Position numbers and translations under genes: made by a program. From contig JARBUI010000018.1 in the NCBI GenBank assembly GCA_029239755.1, positions 1-64,000 of the forward strand: a DNA stretch of 64,000 nt. Direction: 5' to 3'. Within the stretch, counting starts at the first letter, position 1; every line of letters begins with the position of its first letter. Below are positions 24,018 through 33,961 of the stretch, in pieces. The notes under the pieces were generated by a model. The model was not told the DNA's origin, made no database searches, and saw nothing but the letters and a program-made list of their open reading frames with translations. This stretch comes from Clostridia bacterium. GTDB lineage: Bacteria; Bacillota; Clostridia; Lachnospirales; Cellulosilyticaceae.

Positions 24018-26105
24018 ATGACAACAGTAACTGATTTTTTTGGATGTAATGTATTTAATGAAACAGTAATGCAAGCAAGATTGCCTAAAAGTATTTTTAA
24101 ATCTCTTAAAAAAACTATGGCAGAGGGTACAGCACTTCAACCTGAAGTAGCAGAAGTAGTAGCAAGTGCTATGAAAGACTGGGCAATTGAAAAAGGAGCC
24201 ACTCATTATACTCACTGGTTCCAGCCAATGACAGGTATTACAGCAGAAAAGCATGATGCTTTTATTGCACCAGGTGCAGACGGAAAAATTATCTTAGAAT
24301 TTTCAGGGAAAGAACTTATTAAAGGAGAGCCAGATGCATCATCATTCCCATCAGGTGGTCTTCGTGCAACTTTTGAAGCAAGAGGTTATACAACTTGGGA
24401 TCCAACATCTTATGCATTTGTTAAAGATGACTCACTTTATATCCCAACAGCATTCTGCTCATATGGCGGTGAAGTGTTAGATAAAAAGACACCACTTCTT
24501 CGTTCAATGGAAACAATCAACGTTCAAGCTCTAAGAATCTTAAAGTTATTCGGAAAAGAAGTTACAAGAGTAACAACAACTGTTGGACCAGAACAAGAAT
24601 ATTTCTTAATAGATAAAGCAATGTACAAAGAACGTAAAGACCTTATTTTAACAGGCAGAACTTTATTTGGTGCAAAACCAGCTAAAGGTCAAGAACTCGA
24701 TGATCATTACTTTGGTAACCTTAGACAAAGAGTTTCTGATTATATGAAAGAGTTAGATGAAGAGCTTTGGAAACTTGGTATTTTAGCAAAAACAAAACAC
24801 AATGAAGTTGCACCAGCGCAGCATGAACTTGCTCCAATCTTTGGAACAACTAATATTGCAACAGACCACAATCAACTTACAATGGAACTTATGAAAAAGA
24901 TTGCAGACAAACATGATCTTGTTTGCTTACTTCATGAAAAACCATTCGCAGGTGTAAATGGTTCAGGTAAACACAATAACTGGTCAATTTCAACTAATAC
25001 TGGCGAAAACTTATTAGAACCAGGCAAATCACCAAAAGACAATACACAATTCTTATTATTCTTAAGTGCAATTATTAAAGCTGTAGATGAATATGCAGAT
25101 CTTCTTAGAGTTTCTGTAGCAAGTGCAGGTAATGATCATAGACTTGGAGCAAATGAGGCTCCTCCAGCGATCGTTTCTATGTTCTTAGGTGATGAACTTA
25201 CAACTATTTTAGAAGCAATTGAAAAAGGAGAAACAGCACAGGCAACTGTTAAAGCATTCCTTGAAACAGGCGTAGCTGCTCTTCCAAAGCTTAGAAAAGA
25301 TACAACAGATCGTAACAGAACATCTCCATTTGCATTTACAGGTAATAAGTTTGAATTTAGAATGCTGGGTTCCTCAGTATCTATTGCAGGAGCAAACATC
25401 GTTCTTAACACTGCTGTTACAGAAGTACTTCAAGAATTTGCAGACAGATTAGAAAAAGCTGCTGAATTCGAGAAAGAAGTTGTAGCGATTGTTAAAGAAA
25501 CAATGGCCAATCATAAGAGAATTATCTTCAATGGTAATAACTACAGTGAAGAGTGGGTACAAGAAGCAGCAAGACGTGGTCTTAACAATCTAAAAACATC
25601 TGTAGAAGCGCTTCCAAAATTTGCATCAGAAAAAAGTGTTGCACTATTTGAAAAACATGGCATCTTCACAAAAGCAGAAGTTGAAGCTCGTTGTGAGATC
25701 ATGCTAGAAGGTTATGCAAAAACAGTTAATATCGAAGCGTTAACAATGCTTGATATGGCTAAAAAAGAAATCCTTCCAGCTGTTCTGAAATACAACAAAG
25801 AAGTATTTAAAACACTTAAAGTTAAAAAAGAACTTGATCTTAACATTAGCTTAGAAAAAGAGCAAGCTTATGCAGTTAAATTATCAAATCTTACAGAATC
25901 ATTAATGAGTAAGATCGATGAACTTGATAATATATTACTTGAAACTAAAAATTACGATGAAATCGAAGAACTTGCTAAGTTCTTTAGAGAATACGTGTTT
26001 GAAGCAATGCAAACATTAAGAGTTGTAGCAGATGAATTAGAAACAATGGTATCTGCAGCTAACTGGCCATTTCCAACATACGTAGACCTACTCTTCTACG
26101 TATAA
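24018..26105 (+). CDS. glnN: Glutamine synthetase, type III
   Basis: Large dodecameric GSIII (695 residues, normal length) making glutamine from glutamate and ammonia. Recognisable: the N-terminal [20 protein letters not shown], the GSIII segment [12 protein letters not shown] near 58, the metal site [12 protein letters not shown] near 190, [13 protein letters not shown] near 258 and [12 protein letters not shown] near 310. GAGGAGGAG precedes the ATG. It lies 56 bases after aspS in an operon that uses glutamine as amide donor. The genome thus has GSI at 12 kb and GSIII here, in divergent operons a few kilobases apart. Confidence 0.97.
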   Translation: MTTVTDFFGCNVFNETVMQARLPKSIFKSLKKTMAEGTALQPEVAEVVASAMKDWAIEKGATHYTHWFQPMTGITAEKHDAFIAPGADGKIILEFSGKELIKGEPDASSFPSGGLRATFEARGYTTWDPTSYAFVKDDSLYIPTAFCSYGGEVLDKKTPLLRSMETINVQALRILKLFGKEVTRVTTTVGPEQEYFLIDKAMYKERKDLILTGRTLFGAKPAKGQELDDHYFGNLRQRVSDYMKELDEELWKLGILAKTKHNEVAPAQHELAPIFGTTNIATDHNQLTMELMKKIADKHDLVCLLHEKPFAGVNGSGKHNNWSISTNTGENLLEPGKSPKDNTQFLLFLSAIIKAVDEYADLLRVSVASAGNDHRLGANEAPPAIVSMFLGDELTTILEAIEKGETAQATVKAFLETGVAALPKLRKDTTDRNRTSPFAFTGNKFEFRMLGSSVSIAGANIVLNTAVTEVLQEFADRLEKAAEFEKEVVAIVKETMANHKRIIFNGNNYSEEWVQEAARRGLNNLKTSVEALPKFASEKSVALFEKHGIFTKAEVEARCEIMLEGYAKTVNIEALTMLDMAKKEILPAVLKYNKEVFKTLKVKKELDLNISLEKEQAYAVKLSNLTESLMSKIDELDNILLETKNYDEIEELAKFFREYVFEAMQTLRVVADELETMVSAANWPFPTYVDLLFYV

Positions 26106-26120
26106 TCACATAGATACTCC

Positions 26121-26153
26121 AAAAAAAGGCGCCGCTACTCCCGGCGTCTTTTT
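26121..26153 (+). terminator. Intrinsic terminator after glnN
   Basis: GGCGCCG (26128-26134) pairs with CGGCGTC (26142-26148, one G-U), flanked by an A run and a T run. Confidence 0.8.
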
Positions 26154-26285
26154 AGCGTTATAAAAAAGCATAATTTATTTGTATTAGCATTTAATTGTGA
26201 TATAGTTTTATGAGAGGAGTCTATGAGCAGAATAAAAAGTGAGAATGGTGATGAATGATATTAAATAAGTAGGAGAGATATAAAA

Positions 26286-27440
26286 ATGATGCAAAAAGTA
26301 TTATTTATGATGGCAACAAGTTTTTTTTGGTTTTCGCTTTATGCTTATGTACCGGAGCTTTCAACTTATGCCAAAGAACTTGGAGCTAGTTATGAAATGA
26401 TTGGTATTATTACAGGTTCGTATGGACTGACGCAGACGCTGCTTAGAATTCCTTTAGGGATTATTTCAGACCGTTTTAATAAAAGAAGATTATTTATTAC
26501 TATGGGGATGTTTATTGCTGTTATGAGTTCTTTAATAACTTTCTTTTTCCCAACAGCTTTTTCATTACTTGTTACAAGACTTTTGGCTGGTATATCAGCT
26601 TCAACTTGGGTTGCATTTACTGTTTTATTTGCCAGCTATTATAGATCGGAGGAATCTCCTAAAGCCATAGGGTTTATGAATGCATATAATGCACTGGGAC
26701 AGCTTGTGGCTATGGCTATTGGCGGAGTAGTATCCTTAATGTTTGGAACAAGATATCTGTATCTGCTTGGAGCTTTTGGCGGTATATGCGGACTTGTTTT
26801 AAGCTTTTTCATTACTGAAAATAAAGCCATACATAGAGTACCTCTAAAGTTAAAAGGTTTATTTACAGTTACGCTAGATGGTATGTTAGGGAAGGTCTCA
26901 ATACTAGCTATTCTATCTCAGTTTATTACTTTTGCTACAACGTTTGGCTTTATTCCGATTGTTGCACAAAACTTAGGAGCTAATCGTCTGCACCTTAGTA
27001 TGATGACAGCAATTAATATTATTCCGGCGATATGGGTTTCTTCTCTAGCAGCTACAGTATTTGTTCGTTGGTGGGGAGAGAGTAGAACACTTGTTTATGG
27101 ATTTCTTATATCTGCAGTTCTTTGTATGCTGGCACCATTCGTCAGCAGTTTATCTCTATTAATGCTTGTTCAATTTTTTGCTGGAGTGGGACGTAGCATG
27201 GTATTTCCGCTATTAATGGGACTTAGTATAAGGGGGATAGAAGATAACAAAAGAGCTTCAGCTATGGGATTTTTTCAAGCGATCTATGGGGTTGGAATGA
27301 TTATAGGACCTATTATCCTGGGCGTTTTAGCAGGTCAGTTTGGACTCGTTGCAGGATTTATCATAACGGGTGTGATTGGTATAGGAGCCGCGTTGCTAAC
27401 AATCAAGTTTAATTTGAGTGTTAATACAGAGTTTAAATAA
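26286..27440 (+). CDS. MFS transporter
   Basis: Twelve-helix major facilitator protein, 384 residues. The loop 2-3 signature is GIISDRFNKRRLF near 58, and the second half repeats the fold (from residue 200, FITFATTFGFIPIVAQNLGA). The start is ATG 26286 after AGGAGAG. Substrate unknown; the short loops and drug-exporter-like signature fit a small-molecule exporter. It sits alone between the glnN terminator and the hflX leader. Confidence 0.85.
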   Translation: MMQKVLFMMATSFFWFSLYAYVPELSTYAKELGASYEMIGIITGSYGLTQTLLRIPLGIISDRFNKRRLFITMGMFIAVMSSLITFFFPTAFSLLVTRLLAGISASTWVAFTVLFASYYRSEESPKAIGFMNAYNALGQLVAMAIGGVVSLMFGTRYLYLLGAFGGICGLVLSFFITENKAIHRVPLKLKGLFTVTLDGMLGKVSILAILSQFITFATTFGFIPIVAQNLGANRLHLSMMTAINIIPAIWVSSLAATVFVRWWGESRTLVYGFLISAVLCMLAPFVSSLSLLMLVQFFAGVGRSMVFPLLMGLSIRGIEDNKRASAMGFFQAIYGVGMIIGPIILGVLAGQFGLVAGFIITGVIGIGAALLTIKFNLSVNTEFK

Positions 27441-27444
27441 GTAG

Positions 27445-27473
27445 TTGAAAAGGTAAGTTAAATATGATATCAT
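27445..27473 (+). promoter_or_regulatory. Promoter of the hflX leader
   Basis: TTGAAA (27445-27450), 17-base spacer, TATCAT (27468-27473). It starts just past the MFS stop codon and would give a leader of about 360 nt before hflX. Confidence 0.65.
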
Positions 27474-27507
27474 AAAATCAATTTTGAATGAGGAGGGTTG
27501 TCTTAGT

Positions 27508-27549
27508 ATGTGTTATATTAAAATCCGAGTAAATACTTTTTGTAACTAA
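27508..27549 (+). CDS. Leader peptide of the hflX resistance-type operon
   Basis: A 13-residue ORF (MCYIKIRVNTFCN) behind AGGAGGG. It lies at the head of a leader with several hairpins and precedes an hflX-like gene. Short ORFs of this type sense stalled ribosomes in the leaders of ABC-F, erm, cfr and hflXr genes. It shows no other coding potential. Whether a drug stalls ribosomes here cannot be told from sequence. Confidence 0.6.
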   Translation: MCYIKIRVNTFCN

Positions 27550-27569
27550 TTTAATAGTGCTTAAAGGCT

Positions 27570-27820
27570 CTGCCTGTGTGCAAGAGTAATCGGATTGGTA
27601 TGCCCATTTTTAAGAAAACCCTATGAGTGATATATTTATATACAAAAGTATATTAAAGAGGGAGGGAGAAATCTGCCCTCTTTTTGTGTATCTTAAAATA
27701 GATTTTTATGCGTCTAATGAATAAAGATATCTTACTGTTTATGGAGCAGTGAGAATATCTTTTGATTCGTTATGTTCAATTCCTTTTACTTAAAGCACAG
27801 GCAGAAGTCTATGCTTTTTT
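27570..27820 (+). promoter_or_regulatory. Multi-hairpin attenuator ahead of hflX
   Basis: Three terminator-like hairpins: AAAGAGGG/CCCTCTTT (27655-27685, T run), AAAGATAT with ATATCTTT (27723-27762), and AAAGCA/TGCTTT (27792-27820, T run). CTGCCTGTG (27570-27578), just after the leader ORF, is perfectly complementary to CACAGGCAG (27796-27804) inside the last terminator, so long-range pairing would disrupt it. This is a plausible antiterminator switched by ribosome position on the leader ORF. No gene occupies this 400-base gap apart from the leader peptide. Confidence 0.6.
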
Positions 27821-27842
27821 ACGTTAAGAGGGAGTTGATTAT

Positions 27843-29102
27843 ATGGAACAAAAAACAAAAGCAATATTAGTAGGGGTCTATCAAAACAACTATCAAGATT
27901 TTATGATTTCACTGGATGAATTATTTTATTTAGCCGAGGCATGTGACATAGAAGTCGTTGATAAGGTGACACAAAAGTTAAGCCGTATGAACCCATCTTG
28001 CTATATTGGAGCAGGCAAGATTCAAGAAGTACGGACATTAATGGATGAAAACGATGCGGACGTAGCTATTTTTAATGATGAACTGTCACCATCGCAGATT
28101 CGCAATTTGGAGAAAGCCTTAGGACGAAGAGTTATTGACCGAACGATGCTGATCCTAGATATTTTTGCACAAAGAGCCAGAACAAGAGAAGCTCAGCTTC
28201 AGGTCGAAATTGCAAAGCTGCAGTATATGCTGCCGCGGTTAATCAGGCTAGGAGAATCCATGGACCGCCAGGGCGGAGGAGCTGGTTTGAAAAACAGAGG
28301 GGCCGGAGAAACAAGGCTGGAACTTGACCGCAGAAAGATTGAAGACAAAATCAGCAGGCTGACTAAGGAATTGGAAATACTTGTATTACAACGCCAAAAC
28401 CAACGAAAGATGCGTAAAAAGAAAGAGCTAAGGGGAGTGGCTCTGGTTGGCTATACAAATGCAGGCAAGTCAACGGTTATGAATGCTATGGTAGATTTAT
28501 TTAATGGTTCGGCAGATAAGCAGGTATTTGAGAAGAATATGTTATTTGCCACACTGGAAACATCTGTGAGAAGTATTAAGCTGCCAGATAATAAGTCCTT
28601 TTTATTAACGGATACTGTAGGATTTATCAATAAGCTGCCCCATCATCTTGTTAAGGCATTCAGATCGACGTTAGAGGAAGTCACAGAAGCTGACATGCTC
28701 ATTCATGTAGTGGATTATGCGAATCCTCATTACAAAGACCAGATGGAAGTTACAAGAGAGACATTAAGTAAGCTAGGCGCAAATCATATACCTGTTGTTT
28801 ATGTCTATAACAAAATGGACTTAGTAGATGAACTGGAGAAGGTAAATGATAAAAATAATTGTATTTATATTTCAGCTAAGAAGCGAGAGGGAGTTGATTT
28901 ATTAATCAACGCTATTTGTGCAAATATCTTTAAAGAATATGTTTTCTGCAGAATGCTGATTCCCTATGATAAAGGAGAAGTATTAGCCTACCTTAATAGT
29001 AACGCAAGTGTGAAGGCTGCTGTTTATGAGAGCCAAGGCATACTAGTAGACGTAGAGTGCAAAGAGTCAGATTATGAAAGATATAAGCACTATATAAAGT
29101 GA
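27843..29102 (+). CDS. hflX: HflX-type ribosome-associated GTPase
   Basis: GTPase that splits stalled 70S ribosomes. 419 residues: N-terminal HflX domain with the glycine-rich motif RQGGGAGLKNRGAGETRLEL near 140-159, a coiled segment, and a G domain with G1 GYTNAGKST near 202-210, G3 DTVGF near 259 and G4 NKMD near 322. Listeria HflXr, a close functional relative, confers macrolide/lincosamide resistance and is induced through a leader attenuator. The similar leader here and the Mef-like gene behind it suggest the same role (inference). It could otherwise be the housekeeping HflX. Confidence 0.92.
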   Translation: MEQKTKAILVGVYQNNYQDFMISLDELFYLAEACDIEVVDKVTQKLSRMNPSCYIGAGKIQEVRTLMDENDADVAIFNDELSPSQIRNLEKALGRRVIDRTMLILDIFAQRARTREAQLQVEIAKLQYMLPRLIRLGESMDRQGGGAGLKNRGAGETRLELDRRKIEDKISRLTKELEILVLQRQNQRKMRKKKELRGVALVGYTNAGKSTVMNAMVDLFNGSADKQVFEKNMLFATLETSVRSIKLPDNKSFLLTDTVGFINKLPHHLVKAFRSTLEEVTEADMLIHVVDYANPHYKDQMEVTRETLSKLGANHIPVVYVYNKMDLVDELEKVNDKNNCIYISAKKREGVDLLINAICANIFKEYVFCRMLIPYDKGEVLAYLNSNASVKAAVYESQGILVDVECKESDYERYKHYIK

Positions 29103-29131
29103 AAATAAACTAAAACTTAGGAGAATTGAGC

Positions 29132-30352
29132 ATGGAAAATACATTTAAACATTGGAAAAAGCAGTTTTATATGATTACCGCGGGTCAGGCCTTTTCACTA
29201 CTTGGGAGTTCTATGGTTCAGTTTGCCATTATTTGGTGGTTAACGATCAAAACAAACTCAGCAGTTGTACTGTCTATTGCTTCTATTGCAGGATTTTTGC
29301 CGCATGGGATACTTGGACCATTTATTGGTACACTTGTAGACAGACATAATAGAAAAATCATCATGATTATGGCGGATCTTGGCATAGCAGCAGTGACTTT
29401 ACTGTTAATGGCAGCATTTTGGACGGGAGAGCCGGCACTATGGATCATATATCTGGCTTTAGCGGCTAGATCTTTAGGCGGGGCTTTTCATATGACAGCC
29501 ATGCAAGCATCTATTCCTATGATTATACCAGAAGAAAAGTTAACATCAGCATCAGGTATTACCCAGTTAATACAGTCAGCCTCTTATACGCTAGGACCAG
29601 CTTTGGCAGCGCTGATGTTATCAGTACTTACAATTGAATATGTGATGATCGTAGACATATTAGGAGCGGTTATAGCGTCTATTACGCTAATAGCAGTAAG
29701 CATACCTAATCCCAAAAAAAGTAGTGCAGATACAGAAAACAGTGGGATGTTAAAAGAAATCGCTTATGGCATAAAGGAACTAGCCAGTTATAAAGGGTTA
29801 TTTAAACTTACGATTCTTTCATCTTTTTATATGCTTATTTACGTTCCTGTAAGCTCTTTGTTTCCATTAATGGTTAGGGGACACTTAAAAGGAGAAGCGT
29901 TTCATGCAAGTGTCGTTGAAGCTATGTTTGCGGTGGGAATGATACTAGGTTCACTAGTTCTTAGCACTATAGGAGATAGATTAAAAAAAATCACTACAAT
30001 AAGCTTATCTATCCTAATCATGGGGACAGCTTTAATCATTTCAGGACTTTTGCCAGCTTATGGCTTTATAGCTTTTGTAATATTAACAGCTATGATGGGG
30101 ATTAGCGCACCGTTATTTTCTGGCCCCTACTTTGCACTATTGCAAAGCAAGATTGACCCTAGCGTATTAGGCAGGGTTATGTCAGTGGTTAATAGTATGA
30201 TGCTTATTGCAACACCAGCAGGGCTTTTAGTTGCTGGACCAGGAGCAGAAATCATAGGTGTTCCTAAATGGTTTTTATTATCAGGAGTACTTATAGTTAT
30301 TCTTAGCATGATATGTATTTCGAATACCTCAATAAAATCAGCAGAAGACTAA
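29132..30352 (+). CDS. Mef-like macrolide efflux MFS transporter
   Basis: Twelve-helix MFS pump, 406 residues. The N-terminal half closely resembles macrolide exporters Mef(A)/Mef(E): KKQFYMITAGQAFSLLGSSM near 10-29, GTLVDRHNRKIIMIMADLGI near 70-89 and DILGAVIASITLIAVSIPNP near 178-197. ATG 29132 follows AGGAGA at seven bases. It begins 30 bases after hflX, so it shares the attenuated transcript. Mef pumps work on 14- and 15-membered macrolides; the exact substrate here is unproven. Confidence 0.8.
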   Translation: MENTFKHWKKQFYMITAGQAFSLLGSSMVQFAIIWWLTIKTNSAVVLSIASIAGFLPHGILGPFIGTLVDRHNRKIIMIMADLGIAAVTLLLMAAFWTGEPALWIIYLALAARSLGGAFHMTAMQASIPMIIPEEKLTSASGITQLIQSASYTLGPALAALMLSVLTIEYVMIVDILGAVIASITLIAVSIPNPKKSSADTENSGMLKEIAYGIKELASYKGLFKLTILSSFYMLIYVPVSSLFPLMVRGHLKGEAFHASVVEAMFAVGMILGSLVLSTIGDRLKKITTISLSILIMGTALIISGLLPAYGFIAFVILTAMMGISAPLFSGPYFALLQSKIDPSVLGRVMSVVNSMMLIATPAGLLVAGPGAEIIGVPKWFLLSGVLIVILSMICISNTSIKSAED

Positions 30353-30357
30353 TAAAC

Positions 30358-30397
30358 AGAGCATCTAATCCTTAAGAAATTAAAGATTAGATGCTCT
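30358..30397. terminator. Bidirectional terminator
   Basis: A 13-bp stem (30358-30370 with 30385-30397) between the convergent mef-like gene and the HEAT-repeat gene, with A and T runs on the two sides. Confidence 0.8.
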
Positions 30398-30421
30398 TAT
30401 TAAATACTATGTGCAGATGGG

Positions 30422-31018
30422 TTAAAACTTATCTTTATATTTTTCCCACCATTTAAGTACTTCTTGCTTCATTTCTTCTTGGGCTTCAGGGTTGAAACTA
30501 TCTGTTATTTTAATATAGTCATCTCCTGCAAATTCTTTAACATTATCAGCTTGGCTGGCAAGTAACAGCGCATAAAACACTAAAGACCTTTCGTATTCAT
30601 CTTCAGTATCTATTTTTTTAATTAAATAAGGAATAGCTGGCTTACCAATGGTACCTAAAGCTTCAGCTGCAGTATACCAAGTATACTCTTCATTATATGT
30701 TCCTGTATAGTCTCTATCTTTTAGCTTATCGATTAAAAGTTCAATTTCACCTTGTTCGATAACATTAAGCTTAGCACTTACTATAGCAGATTGTTCTTGG
30801 AGTTCTTTAATTAACTTCGTATTTTCTTCACTCATAGTTTTTAATTTTTTGTTTTCACTTATGAGGCTAGCATTTTTTTCTGTGAGAAGATCAATGTCAG
30901 TCTGGAGTTCCTTGTAAGATACATCTGGAGTATTTATTTGACTTATAGCATACCATTCATAAGCTTCTATTCCTAGAGCGCCTATTATGATAAGAGCAAT
31001 AATGATATAACGTTTCAT
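30422..31018 (-). CDS. Membrane-anchored coiled-coil HEAT-repeat protein
   Basis: A 198-residue protein. One N-terminal membrane helix (residues 4-22), a coiled coil (about 37-90, with heptads such as LTEKNASLISENKKLKTMSE), then one or two HEAT-like repeats (WYTAAEALGTIGKPAIPYLI near 114-133, resembling PBS lyase HEAT). The domain would sit on the outer face of the membrane and act in protein contacts. No lipobox. I do not recognise a defined function. It lies downstream of the c-di-GMP protein gene with a 112-base gap. Confidence 0.6.
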   Translation of the reverse strand: MKRYIIIALIIIGALGIEAYEWYAISQINTPDVSYKELQTDIDLLTEKNASLISENKKLKTMSEENTKLIKELQEQSAIVSAKLNVIEQGEIELLIDKLKDRDYTGTYNEEYTWYTAAEALGTIGKPAIPYLIKKIDTEDEYERSLVFYALLLASQADNVKEFAGDDYIKITDSFNPEAQEEMKQEVLKWWEKYKDKF

Positions 31019-31130
31019 AATATTACCTCCTTTATTATTTGGGTCTTTATATTATTTAGTATAAGGGGATAACCTTAAATAGTAAATAATATCCTAGGTG
31101 TACATAAATACAGTATTGTAAAAGTAATGA

Positions 31131-33611
31131 CTAACAGGAGCTAGCGGCAGCTTTGGAATCAGCATTTTCTGTAAGAAGGCTGATAAACTCATTGGCAATA
31201 AAAGGGTCAAATTGTGTTCCAGAACACCTTTTTAATTCTTCTATAGCATAATCCGTATTAGAAGCATCTTTATAAACTCTTTTATGAGTCATAACATCGA
31301 AGGAATCTACGATATTAATAATGCGTGCTAAAATAGGTATGTCTTCCCCTCGTAAACCATTAGGATAACCTGTTCCATCAAATCTCTCGTGATGTGAGAG
31401 TATTTCATCAGCAATATGAGATAATTCAGGGGTAGACTTTGCAATTCTGTAACCTATCTCAGAGTGAGTTTTCATGATATACCATTCTTCAGAAGTTAAT
31501 TTAGCTGGCTTCATTAAAATGTGGTCAGGTATACCAATTTTACCTATATCATGAAGTAATGCTAATAGCTCTAATTCATCTAATTTATCTTGAGGAAGCC
31601 TAAGTCTTTCACCTAAACTTAAGCTTAAGTTTCTTATGCGCATCGTATGCTGCTCGGTTTCACTATGTTTTTCATGGAGTGTTCGTGAAAGGGAGCTTAT
31701 AGTAGCACTTCTGGCACTCTTATCTTCTATAAGCTTATTGCGGTACATTCTGTCTTCAGCTAAACTCATAACAGATTCTGTATCGGGGTTGTTTTCATCT
31801 TTTTTTGCATAGCCAAGTGCAATACTAATTTTAAAATGAAAGTCTACTACTTGTGTGCAGGCACTTTTGATTCGGTGGATTAGATAAGAAATATAATGCT
31901 CATCTTTATTTTTAATTAATATAATAAATTCATCTCCTCCCCACCTGGAAATGATATCGTCTCCAGCACAACTTTCTTTTAGAAGATTGCTCACAATATA
32001 GAGAAGCCTATCTCCCTCTTTGTGACCAAAAGCATCATTTGTTAACTTTAAGCCGTTAAGATCTCCCATAATGATAAAATAGTTTGAGGTCTTATCATTA
32101 TCTAAAGCTTCAAATTGTTTCTCCATGTAGGCTCTATTACTTAATCCAGTAAGTTTATCAGAATAACTTAGGAACACTATTTCTTGTTCATGATTTTTAC
32201 TGTCCGTAATATTGGTTAAGGTACTAACTACCCTTACTGGCAGACCAGATACGTCTTTTTCTACAATTTTACCTCTATGTAAAACCCATATGATATCGCC
32301 TATGTCTTTTATAATGCGATATTGTACTTGAAAGTAATCAGATTGACCTGACATAATAGAGGGATAAATCTCTTTCAGATGTTCGAGGCATTCCGGATGA
32401 ATTCTAGAAATATATTCTTCAAATAATGAATGAACATCTTTGCTTACATAGCCTATGGCAGCCTGCCATTCGGGGCTGATGTAGAGCTCTTTATTTAGTA
32501 CGTTAAAATCAAGATAACCATCATTAGTAGCCTCCATAATGATTTTAAAACGTTCGTTCATATCACTGATGTTTTTATAGGCAGAGCCTAGCTGAGAAAG
32601 CATTTTATTTGCAGAAGCAGCGAGTTTATTAAATTCATCATCACCAGAAATATTAATGAGCAGAGAAGTATCCTTTGTGGTTGCGACAGTATCCATAAAC
32701 CTAGTAAGTTTAGAAAGCCTAGAGAGCATATACTTATGTATAATCTTTCCATCTATTAAACAAATCATAGCTATAATTAATAAAAAGCTGCCCATAAAAA
32801 TTCTAAAATAATAAAGGACATCGGAATAATATCTATTATATTTTTCTATTGAAAGGACTATTGAAGGCTGTCCATTAATATCCTTTAAAATGCGGTTGCC
32901 TTGTGATACAGTTGCAGAAGATAAGCCGTCTATATTTTTATTTAAAAATTTGGAGCTTTTATTAACAGAAGAATTTTCATATAAATACCCGTGTATATTT
33001 ATTTGTACATTGGATACATCTTGTATATAGTTTAACATCTTTTCGTTTATTTCACGAAACATGATTAAAGAGCCATTGCTTTCATTAAGCTCATCAGAAG
33101 TTGTTATAGGACATGCGGTTACTATAAAGGTTTGGCCGTGAACCCGTAGTAATCCTGCCTTAATATCATGATTATCAGCGAAGGCAATAAGGGCTTTGGG
33201 GTGATTGTTTTTAGGCAGAAGCTTTTGAATCATAGCTGCTGCTGTCTCTTTACGCAGCTTAGTATAAGTGTTATAAAGGATGCTGCCTTTAGAATCTAAG
33301 AAAAGCATCATTTTTAAATCTAAAGAATCCAAGGTGCTGTAGGTTAAATTAGAACTGATATAATTGCTGTTTAAATCATTTATAAAAGTATAGGTATCGT
33401 CCCAATGAGCCCAATCCAAAGCAGTTCTTTTCATGCTCTCATATTCATTATTTAATATATGATTGATAACATTAAAGCTTTGGGTTATTTGTTGTCCATG
33501 ATTTGTTTTTATATATCCAAAATAAGCAAAATTAAACGTTAAATAAGTCGCAAAAAGCAAAAAAAGAATACTTACAGCAGCCGTTATTCCTATTTTATAT
33601 TTAATTTTCAT
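31131..33611 (-). CDS. CHASE4-PAS-GGDEF-HD-GYP c-di-GMP signalling protein (paralog 1)
   Basis: An 826-residue membrane sensor that could both make and break c-di-GMP. Order: TM1 (7-29), extracellular CHASE4 with DWAHWDDTY near 68, TM2 (267-286), a HAMP-like linker, PAS (350-465), GGDEF with an intact WGGDEF near 556, and HD-GYP with HDIGKIGIPDHIL near 689 and HHERFDGTGYPNG near 742. No RxxD inhibitory site is seen before GGDEF. ATG 33611 follows a strong AGGGGGG. It is about 60% similar by eye to the 37-39.6 kb gene, and both have the same upstream motif. Confidence 0.93.
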   Translation of the reverse strand: MKIKYKIGITAAVSILFLLFATYLTFNFAYFGYIKTNHGQQITQSFNVINHILNNEYESMKRTALDWAHWDDTYTFINDLNSNYISSNLTYSTLDSLDLKMMLFLDSKGSILYNTYTKLRKETAAAMIQKLLPKNNHPKALIAFADNHDIKAGLLRVHGQTFIVTACPITTSDELNESNGSLIMFREINEKMLNYIQDVSNVQINIHGYLYENSSVNKSSKFLNKNIDGLSSATVSQGNRILKDINGQPSIVLSIEKYNRYYSDVLYYFRIFMGSFLLIIAMICLIDGKIIHKYMLSRLSKLTRFMDTVATTKDTSLLINISGDDEFNKLAASANKMLSQLGSAYKNISDMNERFKIIMEATNDGYLDFNVLNKELYISPEWQAAIGYVSKDVHSLFEEYISRIHPECLEHLKEIYPSIMSGQSDYFQVQYRIIKDIGDIIWVLHRGKIVEKDVSGLPVRVVSTLTNITDSKNHEQEIVFLSYSDKLTGLSNRAYMEKQFEALDNDKTSNYFIIMGDLNGLKLTNDAFGHKEGDRLLYIVSNLLKESCAGDDIISRWGGDEFIILIKNKDEHYISYLIHRIKSACTQVVDFHFKISIALGYAKKDENNPDTESVMSLAEDRMYRNKLIEDKSARSATISSLSRTLHEKHSETEQHTMRIRNLSLSLGERLRLPQDKLDELELLALLHDIGKIGIPDHILMKPAKLTSEEWYIMKTHSEIGYRIAKSTPELSHIADEILSHHERFDGTGYPNGLRGEDIPILARIINIVDSFDVMTHKRVYKDASNTDYAIEELKRCSGTQFDPFIANEFISLLTENADSKAAASSC

Positions 33612-33676
33612 GGGTTTATCCCCCCTTTGCCCTAACCATTCAATAGTTGAACCCAAGTTCTTGATTGATTAATTAA

Positions 33677-33699
33677 ATTATACCATAATTATTGGAAAT
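33677..33699 (-). promoter_or_regulatory. Shared 23-nt motif with -10 box, copy 1
   Basis: Upstream of CHASE4 paralog 1. Read on the minus strand it is ATTTCCAATAATTATGGTAT plus AAT, containing TATAAT as a -10. It matches 21 of 23 bases at 42044-42066, in front of the tetR-chemoreceptor-paralog 2 unit. Suggests a common activator or repressor site. Confidence 0.6.
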
Positions 33700-33782
33700 A
33701 AAGTATTCATATTTCCTTTCATGTAAAGTTTAAAGAAAGCTTGACATAAATTTATTCATTTAGTATATTTAAACAGTTAAGT

Positions 33783-33880
33783 GAATAGTGGGGTGCTAAA
33801 TAGTTCTTTGGCTGAGAGAGAATAGTAAATATTCTTAACCCTTGTACCTGATCCAGGTAATTCTGGCGTAGGAAAGATAG
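33783..33880 (+). promoter_or_regulatory. TPP riboswitch
   Basis: Conserved THI-box bases are all present: GGGGTGC near 33790, GGCTGAGAG near 33810, ACCCTTG near 33838, ACCTGATCCAGGTAATTCTGG near 33846 (reading across the junction) and GCGTAGGAAA. It is followed by a terminator and controls the thiamine-precursor ABC operon. The remaining bases between the two divergent genes hold promoter sequence only. Confidence 0.95.
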
Positions 33881-33895
33881 TGTAGAGTAAAGTAA

Positions 33896-33925
33896 AGCTA
33901 CTTAGATTTTCTAAGTGGCTTTTTT
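33896..33925 (+). terminator. Riboswitch-controlled terminator
   Basis: AGCTACTTAG (33896-33905) pairs with CTAAGTGGCT (33911-33920, one G-U), then a T run. It is the expression platform of the TPP riboswitch. Confidence 0.85.
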
Positions 33926-33961
33926 GGCATACTAAAACTAAAAACAAGAAAGGGATATAAG

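Noticed and set aside
26223..26258. Eleven-residue ORF (MSRIKSENGDE) before the MFS gene
   Set aside because: Good GAGAGGAG upstream, yet there is no terminator or alternative pairing between it and the MFS gene to suggest attenuation.
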